From Macrostomum hystrix (lineage: Eukaryota > Platyhelminthes > Macrostomidae), in NCBI GenBank assembly GCA_950097015.1, contig CATNEN010000003.1, positions 16,042,501-16,106,500 of the forward strand: a DNA stretch of 64,000 nt, read 5' to 3'. How positions within the stretch are numbered: the stretch's first letter is position 1; each line of letters begins with the position of its first letter. A model generated the notes under the pieces. That model was not told the origin of the DNA and searched no databases. It saw only the letters and a list, made by a program, of their open reading frames with translations. The translations under genes and the position numbers were made by a program. Below are positions 44,880-57,900 of this stretch, piece by piece.

Positions 44880-46685
44880 AACTGAGAAAAATACTCCGTA
44901 TACAAAATAGGCTGTGTAAGTATGTTAATATAGTAGGCCCTAAAAGCTTTGTCAATATAATAGGCCCTACAGGCTGTTAGTATAATAGGCCATGCAGTCT
45001 TTGTACATACAATAGACCGTATCATTATCGGTCTGTAAATATAATATTTATAGCGCACGCAGTTTACTCTGATATACAAAAAAGTCTGGATCAGTTCTCT
45101 CTAATTAAAATATACTCGTAATTGTCATCTCTACAAGTTTAATGCAGCTATCAGCTGCGTATAAAATATATTAGATCCTATACTAATGCTCGTTGTTGAT
45201 ATAATAATATATCCTGCAGCTCTCTGTTAATATTATATCTAGCCTGTTTAGATATAGTCCACGCATATAGAGAGCTTACGAAAAGGCTGACTTATTCTTC
45301 GAACTGTTGATGAATATTTTTATCTTGGCTCTCTGAAAAAAATTAAACTGTAAGCAGGTCGTTCGAGCAGTTTGGCCGGGCTAAAACTAAGACTAATTAA
45401 TTTGCTAGTTTGCTTGACACCCTGCATAAAACCTTCGAAATTGAAAGGGGCACTGTCTCTTACTCGATAGTCTATGGTAGAAGTGGTGAGGAAGGACCCG
45501 CCCTGCTTTTAAGCTTGAGCCTGCGGGAGGGCCGCTCTGCGGCCATAGACATTTCCGTATTGTGTGGCTGCGGCCCGAAAGCTCTTCGCACGTATTAGCA
45601 GCAACAAATATTGAAACATTGAATTAAGAGCACTCAATTTCTGCAGCTAAGAAAGCCATTCAACGTAAAACAAACCAAAGCAATATTTTTAGTCGATATT
45701 GTGACGTTGTCATTGAATGTAGATCTAACTAGCGCCGTTTTAACTCATTTTGGAATTTTTTCAATTTAATATTCATTTCCACCAATTTTTTTATGTTTTA
45801 TTGGCTACTTTAAGCAAAAGTTTGAGTACAAAACCATCTTAATTTGTGCGATGCGATCGGAAGTTCTGTGTAATCTGCTATCGATAATTTCTTGTTAATA
45901 GTTCCATTTTTGCGCGAGCCAATTGTAAGGCCAGTCATAGATTATGCCGGGTCAAAATTAAGCTTCTGTTGGTGCGCCCACCCCCAGCCTGCTCCTTATC
46001 TATGAGTTATATGTCGGGCTGGAGGCTCGGAGTCGGGACCACCCTTTTCACTCTCCCGTTTTCGTTCCTTCCGCCGCTCCACTCCTTAGCGTAGTGAGTT
46101 TGCCTTGGTCAGAGAGTGCTGTCCTGCTTACCGGCCGGCATTTCTTAGTGACCAGAAACCTTTGTACCTCGCCACCTAGCCTTCTAGTCTCAGAAGTGCA
46201 CCGCCATAAGATCACGCCACGCCTTAGCCACCGGCATCTCAGCCTCTGTTATCCTCACTTCATAATTGTTGCCTGCCGCAGTGCAAGAAGGGATTCAACC
46301 CTATTATATTGTTACCCACGCTGATAACGAGCGAGTCTGTCGGTATACCTATGTCCTCTACGTCGCCAATAATAATATTCGTCATCGCCTACTATTACCG
46401 TCAATGTCTGAGTCATTGTGTAGCTTCCGCTACACAAAACTTCGCCGTGTTTGTCGTTATTTATTTCACCTGGTCCACACCGAGAGCGTCACATATTTAA
46501 TCGTTATGAGATCCATAAGCTAAATTCTACTTGAAATGTGATAATTACAAAAGTTTTATAGAAATAATAGCTAAATCAATTTCCATAATATACACCATAA
46601 GCAAATACAGTAACTTTCGTTTTCAGCGCTAAATCTTCAAATTCACCGCGGATTCTACAAGAATGACTTTTAGAATAGACTCGGC
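44880..46685 (-). repeat. Right arm of the large inverted duplication (upstream flank)
   Basis: Reverse complement of the left arm 3485-5470 in long blocks, ending near 46683. The part from about 45900 to 46500 has no partner in the left arm. It is richer in GC and holds pyrimidine-rich sequence like a retroelement LTR or leader, but repeat ends could not be fixed. Confidence 0.8.
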
Positions 46686-46689
46686 AAAT

Positions 46690-47519
46690 GAAGTCGGTGA
46701 CTTATTACGGGATGAGTGAGCCGTGATGCATATCAAAGTACTGATAAAGACTTATTAAGACTCTGACTGACCCCTGCCCTTCCGTTCTATCTCCCAGACC
46801 CGCCATAAATCTCTTGGCGTTCAGTGATTAATCAAACTTTCAATAAAGAGAGGGGGCGCAGTGTCTTTAATAATTCGTCCAGCTTTCCTAATTATCAATA
46901 CCCGCTATCTATCTATATACTAAAAATGAAAACTATCTATATATATGTATGCGCGATCGATTTTCTCAAAAACGGCTTAACCGATTTTCACTATTTCTTC
47001 ACCAAAAGATGCCAAATATGGGGACAATTTTACACGTATTTTTATTAAGCTTAACTTTATTCCAAAGGGATTAAATATTCGAAAAACATGTTTTTTTGAC
47101 TATTTCAAAGGTCAAACTATCTTGGCCTATTGAGAATTTCATTCACTGACTGCCACTGAATTAGAATTGCATCGTCAAATTGCGCAACAACCCCTAGCTG
47201 ATTGAATTTAAAGCCTGCACTCTGGAGACAAATTGGAAATAAATGTACACAACCAACCGCGAGACTAAGTGTACTCTATTTTCTTTCTTCATTGTACAAA
47301 GCCAGAACTTTGAGAATTCATTTTATAAGGCAGATTTTTGCACCCACTAACCAACAGTCGGAATAGCCGATGTGTAGGCACTAGGAATAGGTTAGGCTAG
47401 GCTAGGGTTCGATTCTGCACTGCGTCAAATCATTTAGACTAATTTTCAGCCAGTAGTGATTGAAGATTATTTTAATTTATTTTTTCATTTCGTAAATAAA
47501 ATATCATAAATCATAGCAA
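46690..47519. other. Unique sequence plus one dispersed-repeat copy
   Basis: 46915-47100 is a copy of the repeat family seen at 50915, 51390 and 54270, with the core AAAACGGCTTAACCGATTTTC. The rest, including GGTTAGGCTAGGCTAGG at about 47391, shows no gene. Confidence 0.55.
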
Positions 47520-49730
47520 ACCTGAGTTTGTCATAGAAAACCTGAGTTTGAATCATGGCTAAACCATAGTCTGAATCATGGCTAAACCAGAGTTTGAATC
47601 ATGGCTAAACCAGAGTCTGAATCATGGCTAAACCATAGTCTGAATCATGGCTAAACCAGAGTTTGAATCATAGTTAACCAGAGTTTGAATCATGGCTAAA
47701 CCAGAGCTTGAATCATGGCTAAACCAGAGCTTGAATCCTGGCAAAATCAGAGTTTTAATCATGACTAAACCAGATTTTGAATCATGGCTAAACCAGAGCT
47801 TGAATCATAGCTAAACCAGAGTTTGAATCATGGCAAAACCAGCGTTTGAATCATGGCTAAACCAGCGTTTGAATCATGGCTAAACCAGCGTTTGAATCCT
47901 GGCAAAATCAGAGTTTTAATCATGACTAAACCAGATTTTGAATCATGGCTAAACCAGAGTCTGAATCATGGCTTAACCAGAGTTTGAATCATGGCTAAAC
48001 CAGCGTTTGAATCATGGCTAACCTAGAGTCTGAATCATGGCTAAATTTGAATCAAGGCGAAACCAGAGTTTGAATCATGGCTACACCAGAGTTTGAATCA
48101 TGGCTAACCTAGAGTCTGAATCATGGCTAAATTTGAATCAAGGCGAAACCAGAGTCTGAATCATGGCAAAACCAGAGTCTGATTCATGGCTAAACCAGAG
48201 TTTGAATCATGGCAAAACAAGAGTTTGAATCATAGTTAACCAGAGTTTGAATCATGGCTAAACCAGAGCTTGAATCATGGCTAAACCAGAGCTTGAATCA
48301 TAGCTAAACCAGAGTTTGAATCATGGCAAAACCAGCGTTTGAATCATGGCTAAACCAGCGTTTGAATCATGGCTAAACCAGCGTTTGAATCCTGGCAAAA
48401 TCAGAGTTTTAATCATGACTAAACCAGATTTTGAATCATGGCTAAACCAGAGTCTGAATCATGGCTTAACCAGAGTTTGAATCATGGCTAAACCAGCGTT
48501 TGAATCATGGCTAACCTAGAGTCTGAATCATGGCTAAATTTGAATCAAGGCGAAACCAGAGTTTGAATCATGGCTACACCAGAGTTTGAATCATGGCTAA
48601 CCTAGAGTCTGAATCATGGCTAAATTTGAATCAAGGCGAAACCAGAGTCTGAATCATGGCAAAACCAGAGTCTGATTCATGGCTAAACCAGAGTTTGAAT
48701 CATGGCAAAACAAGAGTTTGAATCATAGTTAACCAGAGTTTGAATCATGGCTAAACCAGAGCTTGAATCATGGCTAAACCAGAGCTTGAATCATAGCTAA
48801 ACCAGAGTTTGAATCATGGCAAAACCAGCGTTTGAATCATGGCTAAACCAGCGTTTGAATCATGGCTAAACCAGCGTTTGAATCCTGGCAAAATCAGAGT
48901 TTTAATCATGACTAAACCAGATTTTGAATCATGGCTAAACCAGAGTCTGAATCATGGCTTAACCAGAGTTTGAATCATGGCTAAACCAGCGTTTGAATCA
49001 TGGCTAACCTAGAGTCTGAATCATGGCTAAATTTGAATCAAGGCGAAACCAGAGTTTGAATCATGGCTACACCAGAGTTTGAATCATGGCTAACCTAGAG
49101 TCTGAATCATGGCTAAATTTGAATCAAGGCGAAACCAGAGTCTGAATCATGGCAAAACCAGAGTCTGATTCATGGCTAAACCAGAGTTTGAATCATGGCA
49201 AAACAAGAGTTTGAATCATAGTTAACCAGAGTTTGAATCATGGCTAAACCAGAGCTTGAATCATGGCTAAACCAGAGCTTGAATCATAGCTAAACCAGAG
49301 TTTGAATCATGGCAAAACCAGCGTTTGAATCATGGCTAAACCAGCGTTTGAATCATGGCTAAACCAGCGTTTGAATCCTGGCAAAATCAGAGTTTTAATC
49401 ATGACTAAACCAGATTTTGAATCATGGCTAAACCAGAGTCTGAATCATGGCTTAACCAGAGTTTGAATCATGGCAAAACCAGCGTTTGAATCATGGCTAA
49501 CCTAGAGTCTGAATCATGGCTAAATTTGAATCAAGGCGAAACCAGAGTTTGAATCATGGCTACACCAGAGTTTAAATCATGGCTAAAACAGAGTTTGAAT
49601 CATGGCTAAATTAGAGTTTGAATCATGGTAAAACGAGAGTTTGAATCATAGCCCACCAGGGTTTAAAACATGGCGAAACCTGAGTTTGAATCTTGGCTAA
49701 CCCAGCGTTTGAAAAATCAACGTCAAACGG
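47520..49730. repeat. 23-bp satellite with a 493-bp higher-order repeat
   Basis: The basic unit is CTAAACCAGAGTTTGAATCATGG. A marker variant (CTACACCAGAG) recurs at 48081, 48574, 49067 and 49560, exactly 493 bp apart each time, and the intervening variants repeat in the same order. This is a true higher-order array of at least three copies. Confidence 0.92.
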
Positions 49731-49734
49731 GGAG

Positions 49735-50820
49735 TCATCATCAAAATGGGGATCAAGGTAAACTGGGGGATAATCGTCAACTGGAGGATCTTGGTAAACT
49801 GGGGGATCTTTGTCAACTGGGGGATCATTGTCAACTGTGGGATCATTGTCAACTGGGGGATCATTGTCAACTGGGGGATCATTGTCAACTGGGAATTCAT
49901 TGTCAACTGGGGCATCATCATCAACTGGGGGATCATCATCAACTGGGGATCATCATCAACTGGGGGATCATTGTCAACTGGGTGATCATTGTCAAGTGGG
50001 GGATCATTGTCAACTGGGGGATCATTGTCAACTGGGGGATCATTGTCAACTGAGTGATCATTGTCAACTGGGGGATCATCGTCAACTGCGGGATCATTGT
50101 CAACTGGGGGATCATGGCCAACCGGCGGGATCATTGTCAACTGGGGGATCATTGTCAACTGGGGGATCATTGTCAACTGGGGGATCATTGTCATCTGGGG
50201 GATCATTGTCAACTGGGGGGATCATTGTCAACTGGGTGATCATCATCAACTGGGGGATCATTGTCAACTGGGGGAACATTGTCAACTGGAGGAACATTGT
50301 TAACTGGGGATCATCATCAATGGGGAGACTTCATCAACTGGGGGATCATTGTGAACTGGGGGATCTTTGTTAACTTTGGGATCATTGTCAACTGGGGGAT
50401 CATTCTCAACTGGGGGATCATTGTCAACTAAAGGATCATTGTGAACTGGGGGATCTTTGTCAACTGGGGGATCATTGTCAACTGTGGGATCATTGTCAAC
50501 TGGGGGATCATTGTCAACTAGCGGATCATCGTCAACTGGGGGATCATTGTCAAATGGGGGATCATTGTCAACTAGGGGATCATTGTCAACTGTGGGATCA
50601 TTGTCAACTGGGGGATCATTGTCAACTGGGGGATCATTCTCAACTGGGGGATCATTGTCAACTGGAGGATCATTGTCAACTAGGGGATCATTGTCAAATG
50701 GGGGATCATTGTCAACTGGGGGATCGTTGTCAACTGGGGGTTCATTGTCAACTGGGGGATCATCATCAACTAGGGATCATCATCAACTGGGGGATCATTG
50801 TCAACTGGGGGTTCATTGTA
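49735..50820. repeat. 19-bp satellite
   Basis: Unit GATCATTGTCAACTGGGGG, about 57 units with variants (TCATCATC, TCATTCTC). The open frames here come from the repeat and change phase often; none is a gene. Confidence 0.95.
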
Positions 50821-51378
50821 GCTTTTAAAAGCTGTAAATTCAGCTGCTAAAAAGTATATACTGGACGAATTAAAAATATTTCTGCTCCCCGAAGGGGGGC
50901 AAAACTTGCTAGTCTATATAACTAAAGATGAAAACTATCTATATATATATATGTATGCGCGATCGATTTTCTCAAAAACGGCTTAACCGATTTTCACTAT
51001 TTCTTCACCAAAAGATGCCAAATATGGGGACAATTATACACGTATTTTTATTAAGCTTAACTTTATTGCTAAGGGGATTAAATATTCGAAAAACTGTTTT
51101 AGATAGGATTTTTAATGCATTCAATCAGAGCCAGTTTTGTCAACGTGCATACCACTGCCAATTTTTATGATTGCATCAGGGCCAGTTTTGTTAAAAGTGA
51201 AATCTGGCGGCAGAATTTCACTGTGTCAAATGTACATAGCTGTGTCAACCCCACTGTACCTTTTCTGGCCTGCCCCGGCCTGTTTGGCTGACTATAACAA
51301 TTGAATTGAGGCGTGTGTACCTGCCTACCCCCTTTGAACCAGCCTTGAACCTTTCCTGCCTGCCAATTGAATTGAGAT
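50817..51378. repeat. 560-bp direct repeat, copy 1
   Basis: Nearly identical to 54167-54731, starting at TAGCTTTTAAAAGCTG and ending at GAGATTACATC. It includes the dispersed-repeat core AACGGCTTAACCGATTTTC. Both copies follow directly on a 19-bp satellite block, so satellite plus repeat duplicated as one unit. Confidence 0.9.
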
Positions 51379-51384
51379 TACATC

Positions 51385-51950
51385 TAATATACTAAAAATG
51401 AAAATCTTGCTTGCTTGCTTGCTTGCTTGTATGTTTGCAATCGACTAGCTCCCGAACGGCTCAACCGATTTTCGCAATTCCTTCGCCAAAAGATCACAAA
51501 TGGGCCGGAATCGGTACACGTATTTTTATTAAGCTTAATTTCATTGCTAAGGGGATTAAATATTCGAAAAACAGTTTTAAATAGGCTTTTCTAATGCATT
51601 CTTGTTTTCAGCTTGTGCACAGTGAGGCTCCAGTGCCAATTTTTATGATTGCATCAGAGCCAGTTTTGATAACGAACTGATAAGAACTCCAGTGAGGCTA
51701 CCCAGAGGGTAGCGAAGGCAGCTAGTCCAACTATACTAAATCTCTAAAGTCTGTCTGTCTGTCTGTCTGTGGAATTTCGATACACAGGCTAAATGCCTCA
51801 ACCAAATTTGATCGCGTTTTTTGCTAAACATGCCAAATTTTACTGGCATGAGACCTTGAAAATTTCGTTAGTCTGCTTCAATGCTAAAAATATTAAATAT
51901 TCGAAAAACGAGTTTTCCTATTGCTTTTAATAGGAGGCCAAACAAGGTTA
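51385..51950. repeat. Two further diverged copies of the dispersed repeat
   Basis: 51385-51720 begins ATATACTAAAAATGAAAATC, with a (GCTT)n tract and GAACGGCTCAACCGATTTTC. 51728-51950 begins CTATACTAAATCTC, with (GTCT)n and a matching AAATATTCGAAAAACGAG end. The common layout is TATACTAAA, a tetranucleotide tract, the ..GGCT.AACC core, then TTAAATATTCGAAAAAC. Confidence 0.7.
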
Positions 51951-53040
51951 AATTAGAATAGGGCCGGACACTGTCAGTTTTATTAGATTGCATCGGTGCT
52001 TTTTCTCGCCCGCGCGTGCATTGGTATAGCACAGAACAGGGCCCGATACTCTCAATTGAATAGGATTGCGTCACTGCTTTTCGACCCGTACGTACGTTTA
52101 TAAATTTGTCTCTTGGCTGATCGAGTGATTTGATTTGAATACGCAAAACGTACATATCAGATTTCATGATTGGGCTTTTATGATGCTCAATGCTAGCGAG
52201 ACCTCTCTTCCTCCTTTCTATCCATAAAACTGCAGCCTTTCTATTGTCAAACCTTGTCTCGACTTCGATCATTGTGCCGCTTTCTTTTCATCTAGCTCCG
52301 AAGTAAAGTACTTTAATGCTTTTGTAGAATGCAGGTAGAATTTCAGCATCGGTTTTGTTACTGCTTCTTTTTCTTCTAATCTTCTAATCATCAGCAGTTA
52401 AAAACGTAAGTTCCTATTTATTTGTACTTTTTGGGCATTTTTGGTTCGAGTATAAATAGTAAGCGATTTTGGTTAGCTACTGTCGAAGCAGATATTTGTT
52501 AGCTTTATTATTCCTGTACTCCCTTTCAGAAAATAGTATAAGTTTTTTCGAGTATCGGGAATTCGATAATAAAACTAAGGAAATATTTTTGTGCATAGCT
52601 GCAGGCGATATCACAATTGAGAACTGCAAGAAAAAAATATTGAGCGCAGCTAAGAGCGTAAATTATTTCAAATTTTTTTTGAGCATTGTTTAAAGCGTTA
52701 TTCTATCAAAAAAATAGCTTATTTAATAATAATAATTATAAAACTTTATTCGACGAACACTGATCGAAACCGTTTTCTAAAGTGCTCAACGATTTTCTAA
52801 ATGTGTCCAACGATTTTCTAAATGTGTTTAACAGTTTTCTAAATGTATCTACCGTGCCACATGTAACAGGAGATGTAACAGGAGATATTTGTTGCCTTCT
52901 GGGCTGAGTAAAACGATGGACACATCGTTTCTATGCTATTTGGGGGCAATGGTTTCCTGTCAAAGAAAAAGGGCAAACATTTCTTGCTGCGAGTTTGGTA
53001 GCCTGCAAGTAGCCTCCATTCTGGTATTATGGAGGTTCTC
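51951..53040. other. Interval without a recognised gene
   Basis: The minus-strand frame 52272-51868 overlaps repeat sequence at its end and has no domain. Four near-identical GATTTTCTAAA-type stretches lie at 52780-52845. Confidence 0.4.
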
Positions 53041-53044
53041 TTCT

Positions 53045-53275
53045 GTTTGGAGAACATTAGTTCTCTGCTGCTGGGGGAATTAGTCCTCTGCTGCTGGGGG
53101 AATTAGTTCTCTGCTGCTCGGGAAATTAGTTCTCTGCTGCTGGGGAAATTAGTTCTCTGCTGCTGGGGGAATTAGTTCTCTGCTGCTCGGGAAATTAGTT
53201 CTCTGCTGCTGGGGAAATTAGTTCTCTGCTGCTGGAGGGGAATTAGTTCTCTGCTGCTGGGGAAATTAGTTCTCA
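53045..53275. repeat. 23-bp minisatellite, about 10 units
   Basis: Unit AATTAGTTCTCTGCTGCTGGGGG, alternating GGGGG, CGGGA and GGGGA ends. Confidence 0.92.
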
Positions 53276-53475
53276 TGGCAAAACCAGCGTTTGAATCATG
53301 GCTAAACCAGAGTTTGAATCATGGCTAAACCAGAGTTTGAATCATGGCTAAACCAGCGTTTGAATCATGACCAACCAGAGTCTGAATCATGGCTAAACCA
53401 GAGTTTGAATCATGGCAAAATCAGAGTTTGAATCATGGCAAAACCAGAGTTTGAAACATAGCTAAACCAGAACTG
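53276..53475. repeat. 23-bp satellite, second block
   Basis: About nine units of the 47520-49730 satellite, without the higher-order pattern. Confidence 0.9.
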
Positions 53476-54165
53476 GGGGATAATCGTCAACTGTGGGATA
53501 ATTGTAAACTGGGGAATCATTATCAAATTGGGGATCATGGTCAACTGGGGATCATTGTCAAATGGGGATCATCATCATTTGGGAGTCATCATCAAATGGG
53601 GGATCATGGTCAACTGGGAGATCATTGTCAACTGGGTGATCATCATCAACTGGGGGATCATTGTCAACTAGGGGGTAACATTGTCAACTGGGGATCATCA
53701 TCAATGGGGGATCATAGTCAACTGGGAGATAATTGTCAACTGGGTGATCATCATCAACTGGGGGATCATTGTAACCTGGGGATCAATGTCAACTGGGGCA
53801 TCATTGTCAACTGTGGGATCATTGTAAACTGGGGGATCAATGTCAACTGGGGGATCATTGTCAACTGGGTGATCATCATCAACTGGGGGATCATCATCAT
53901 CTGGGGGATCATTGTGAACTAGGGGATCGTTGTCAACTGGGGGATCATTGTCAACTGTGGGATCCTTGTCAACTGGGGGTTCATTGTCAACTATGGGATC
54001 TTTGTCAAGTGGGGGATCATTGTCAACTGGGTGATCATCATCAATTAGGGGATCATTGTCAACTGGGGAATCATTGTCGACTGGGGGATCATTGTCAACT
54101 GGGGGATCATTGTCAACTGGTTGATCATTGTCAACTGGTTGATCATTGTCAACTGGGGGATCATT
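53476..54165. repeat. 19-bp satellite, second block
   Basis: About 36 units of the 49735-50820 satellite, following the 23-bp block in the same order as the first pair. Confidence 0.92.
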
Positions 54166-54166
54166 G

Positions 54167-54731
54167 TAGCTTTAAAAAGCTGTAAATTCAGCTGCTAAAA
54201 AGTATATACTGGACGAATTAAAAATATTTCTGCTCCCCGAAGGGGGGCAAAACTTGCTAGTCTATATAACTAAAGATGAAAACTATCTATATATATATAT
54301 GTATGCGCGATCGATTTTCTCAAAAACGGCTTAACCGATTTTCACTATTTCTTCACCAAAAGATGCCAAATATGGGGACAATTATACACGTATTTTTATT
54401 AAGCTTAACTTTATTGCTAAGGGGATTAAATATTCGAAAAACTGTTTTAGATAGGATTTTTAATGCATTCAATCAGAGCCAGTTTTGTCAACGTGCATAC
54501 CACTGCCAATTTTTATGATTGCATCAGGGCCAGTTTTGTTAAAAGTGAAATCTGGCGGCAGAATTTCACTGTGTCAAATGTACATAGCTGTGTCAACCCC
54601 ACTGTACCTTTTCTGGCCTGCCCCGGCCTGTTTGGCTGACTATAACAATTGAATTGAGGCGTGTGTACCTGCCTACCCCCTTTGAACCAGCCTTGAACCT
54701 TTCCTGCCTGCCAATTGAATTGAGATTACAT
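54167..54731. repeat. 560-bp direct repeat, copy 2
   Basis: Copy of 50817-51378. Identity stops after GAGATTACATC at 54731, where the Helitron-bearing sequence begins. Confidence 0.9.
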
Positions 54732-54876
54732 CATGCATTCTGTCTAGGCGGTGTACACCTGCATGCATTACTGAATTATAGTGCACGCTAAGAACGGTAT
54801 TCTCTCAAACCCCAAAGCCCAAAGCTGTTATACTAGCTACAGTCTGAATTGGGCTGATTTGTTAACAATTCGCCTT

Positions 54877-54886
54877 CCTATAAATT
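54877..54886 (+). promoter_or_regulatory. TATA box ahead of the Helitron gene
   Basis: CCTATAAATT, 109 bp before the chosen ATG at 54995. Confidence 0.4.
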
Positions 54887-54994
54887 CTAGCATCTTCTCA
54901 CCTGTTGATCCGCCCCCTTTTCTTGCAAGCTCAAATCTGATTATTCTGAGTCATCAAATATCTGATACACACTAGCATCCTTATTTTGGAAGTG

Positions 54995-57900
54995 ATGGGT
55001 CGACGTGGCGCCAGCCATTTAAAAAAGAGTCGCGAGGCTAAGAAAAAGCGACGAGAAGAGTCAGGTGCTGAACGAGAGGCGCGTCTAGCAGCACAACGGC
55101 AGCGCGAAGCCGAGCGCCGAGCCTCTGAGGCGGACGTGGACAGAGCTGCGCGGCTTGAGGATTTGCGGCAGCGAGAGGCCGAGCGCCGGGCCTCCGAGAC
55201 GGACGCCGACAGAGCTGCGCGGCTTGAGGATTTGCGGCAGCGAGAGGCCGAGCGCCGGGCCTCCGAGACGGACGCCGACAGAGCTGCGCGGCTTGAGGAT
55301 TTGCGGCAGCGAGAGGCCGAGCGCCGGGCCTCCGAGACGGACGCCGACAGAGCTGCGCGGCTTGAGGATTTGCGGCAGCGAGAGGCCGAGCGCCGGGCCT
55401 CCGAGACGGACGCCGACAGGGCTGCTCGGCTAGAAGGGATGCGGCAGCGAGACGCCGACCGCAGGGCTTCTGAAACCGACTTGGAGCGCCAAGCTCGTCT
55501 GGATGCCGAGCTGTTACGTCGCCGTCGCTTGTCATTTTCGACGTGAGTTTAATTCGTTATTACATATATATTGGAATCAAATTACTGGAATCAAAGAAGT
55601 CCTGATGGAATCAAAGAATCAAAGAACTCAAATAATTTCTGCTGGGATCAATTAATTAGTGCTAGCAGCAAATGCATTAATGCTGGGATCAAGGAATTAA
55701 TGCCCGGATCACTGAATTAATGCTTTAATTAATTACTTACCTCTGGTATCAACTTATTACCGCTGGGATAAATTAATAACCGCTGGGATTGACTATTTAC
55801 CACTGGGATCCCGCATTTACCGCTGTGATCGATGTTTTACCACTGGGATTAATTAATTACAGCTGGGATTGATTACTTAATGATGGGATCAATTAAGAAA
55901 CGATTTCAGCGCTAGGAATGACCGCTGGGATCAGAAAATGTATGCTGGGATTAAGTTATTTTTATGTGATCAATGTACTACCGCTATAATTGTTTTTGAC
56001 CGCTGGGATCAATTACTTACGGCTAGGATTAATGAATGAATGAATCACTCGTAATTGGTTGAAGCATTTTAACTGGAATTTTAACATGTTTTTCCTTCAC
56101 TGCATTTTCACTTTCTAGGTATGAAAACGCAGAGCAAGCTTTGGTTCCGCTAAATGCCTTTCAAATAATTCGCATAATCGGTGATGGAAACTGTTTTTTC
56201 CATGCCGTTTGTGATCAGTTGCGAGGCACCCCGCTAGAAACTGATGCAGCTTCACTGCGGCGCACTTTGTCAAGCCGTGCAACTGAACTGATGCCAGAAT
56301 TAGTGGCTGAAGGCTTTGTACTGCCGGAAGATGCAGACGCCATTGTAAATGCATCTTTTACTGAGGGAACTTATGTGCCAAATGAAATTGTACCTCTCCT
56401 AAGTCGCTGCTTTCAAGTGGACCTGGTTGTTTACCAAGGTAATGGCAATGTATTGCAAATATGTAGATCCTCTGTGCAGCCTCCTATTGCAGTTGTTTGC
56501 GTGCTTCTCAACAATGAGCACTATGAGTCGCTCAGACTTCGAGACCCACTGCATGGAGCAGAGCCTATTGAGGATTCAGAGTTCCCCACTCCTGCTGCAA
56601 GCAGAACACCTGCCAGCAGGACCAAAGTCAACTGGCGCAAGAGACCCGCTGATTCAACTCGGGGTCCTGCTGCTGCTGGCGGCCTCTCTGGCCGTGGTGC
56701 AGGACAAAGTTCGAGTTTTCATGGTCTCCCACATCCAGATGTGGAGACTCACGCCGACAACAGCTCCGGAGCTCAGCAAAGGTAGTTTATGGGCTGGATT
56801 CTTTGGATTATGGGTGGAGCCTGGTGTGCCTGATACTTTGGCTTCCTGCATCAGACCTGGTCCCTTGGTTAATGGTTTCGCGAGGTAGGAGCCACTGTTA
56901 ATCACTGCGCGTATAACAATATACTGTCGCATACACTACTTTGTTGGACGCTTCCCATTACCGGTTGTACACTTACTATTACCAATAAAGGGCTATACAA
57001 AATGGTACCAATATTGTGACCATTGATAATATTGTATTGCCACAGTGTCCCTGTAGCTCATGCAAGCTACCTTGGTCTTTAACAGCCCGATCGTTTTGAA
57101 GCCATCGTGCTGATCAATTATTGAAGAGCAGCAGCTGATTCCATTCGCAGGCGAGCGGCGGCGGCGGCGGCGGTTGCAGCGCATTCAGCCGGCCGGATGG
57201 CCTGGGCATGCGACAAGTGCGGCGCGTTGCGCTGGAAGCTGGAGGCGCCGGGAATCTGCTGCAGCGGCGGCAAAGTCCAACTGCCGCTGCCGAATGTGCC
57301 AGAGGAGCTGCGGCTACTCTACACGGGCGAGCATGAGAAGAGCAGTGCCTTCCTAAGCAACATCAGGAAGTACAATGCAGCGCTGCACATGACTTCCTTC
57401 GGCGTGAATTACAGAGTTCTTCCCGGTGGCTGCATGAATGTGGTGATTAACGGCCAAATCCATCACAGAATCGGCAGCCTGCTTCCGAGTGAAGATCGGG
57501 GAGCTCAGTTTGTCCAGATTTTCTTCTGCGACTCCGAGTTGGAGACCAGGATGGCCATGGTCCAGGACCTGGACCGTCACCTACTGGAACTGCTGCAGAA
57601 TATTCTGCACCGGGAAAACTCCTATGTGCGGAGCTTCAAGGCTGCAATCGAGCGGCTCAGGGACGACCCCGCACTGCAGGGGGCGACTCTGGTGATTCGA
57701 GCTGATCGGAGGCCCGCTGGTGAACACGCGAGGTGAGCAGAGAGGTCATTCTCATCTATCATTTTGTCTTAGGCTATTTCTGTATTTATCTTAGCATTTA
57801 TCTTTTTGAGTTCTCTAATTTCTCTCCCCTTTTACTTTCTCACTCCACTCTCTTGCCATTTTGTCATTCTGATAGTCGTGATGTCTTTTTCCACATTCTT

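Noticed and set aside
49670-50850. Many overlapping frames in the 19-bp satellite, which recalls a CRISPR array by its regular GATC spacing
   Set aside because: There are no unique spacers; units are contiguous and all alike. Eukaryotic satellite.
53596-53922. 108-codon frame in the second 19-bp block
   Set aside because: Satellite by-product.
55038-55535. Minus-strand 165-codon frame over Helitron exon 1
   Set aside because: Shadow of the 69-bp coding repeat; the plus-strand frame joins the OTU exon in phase.
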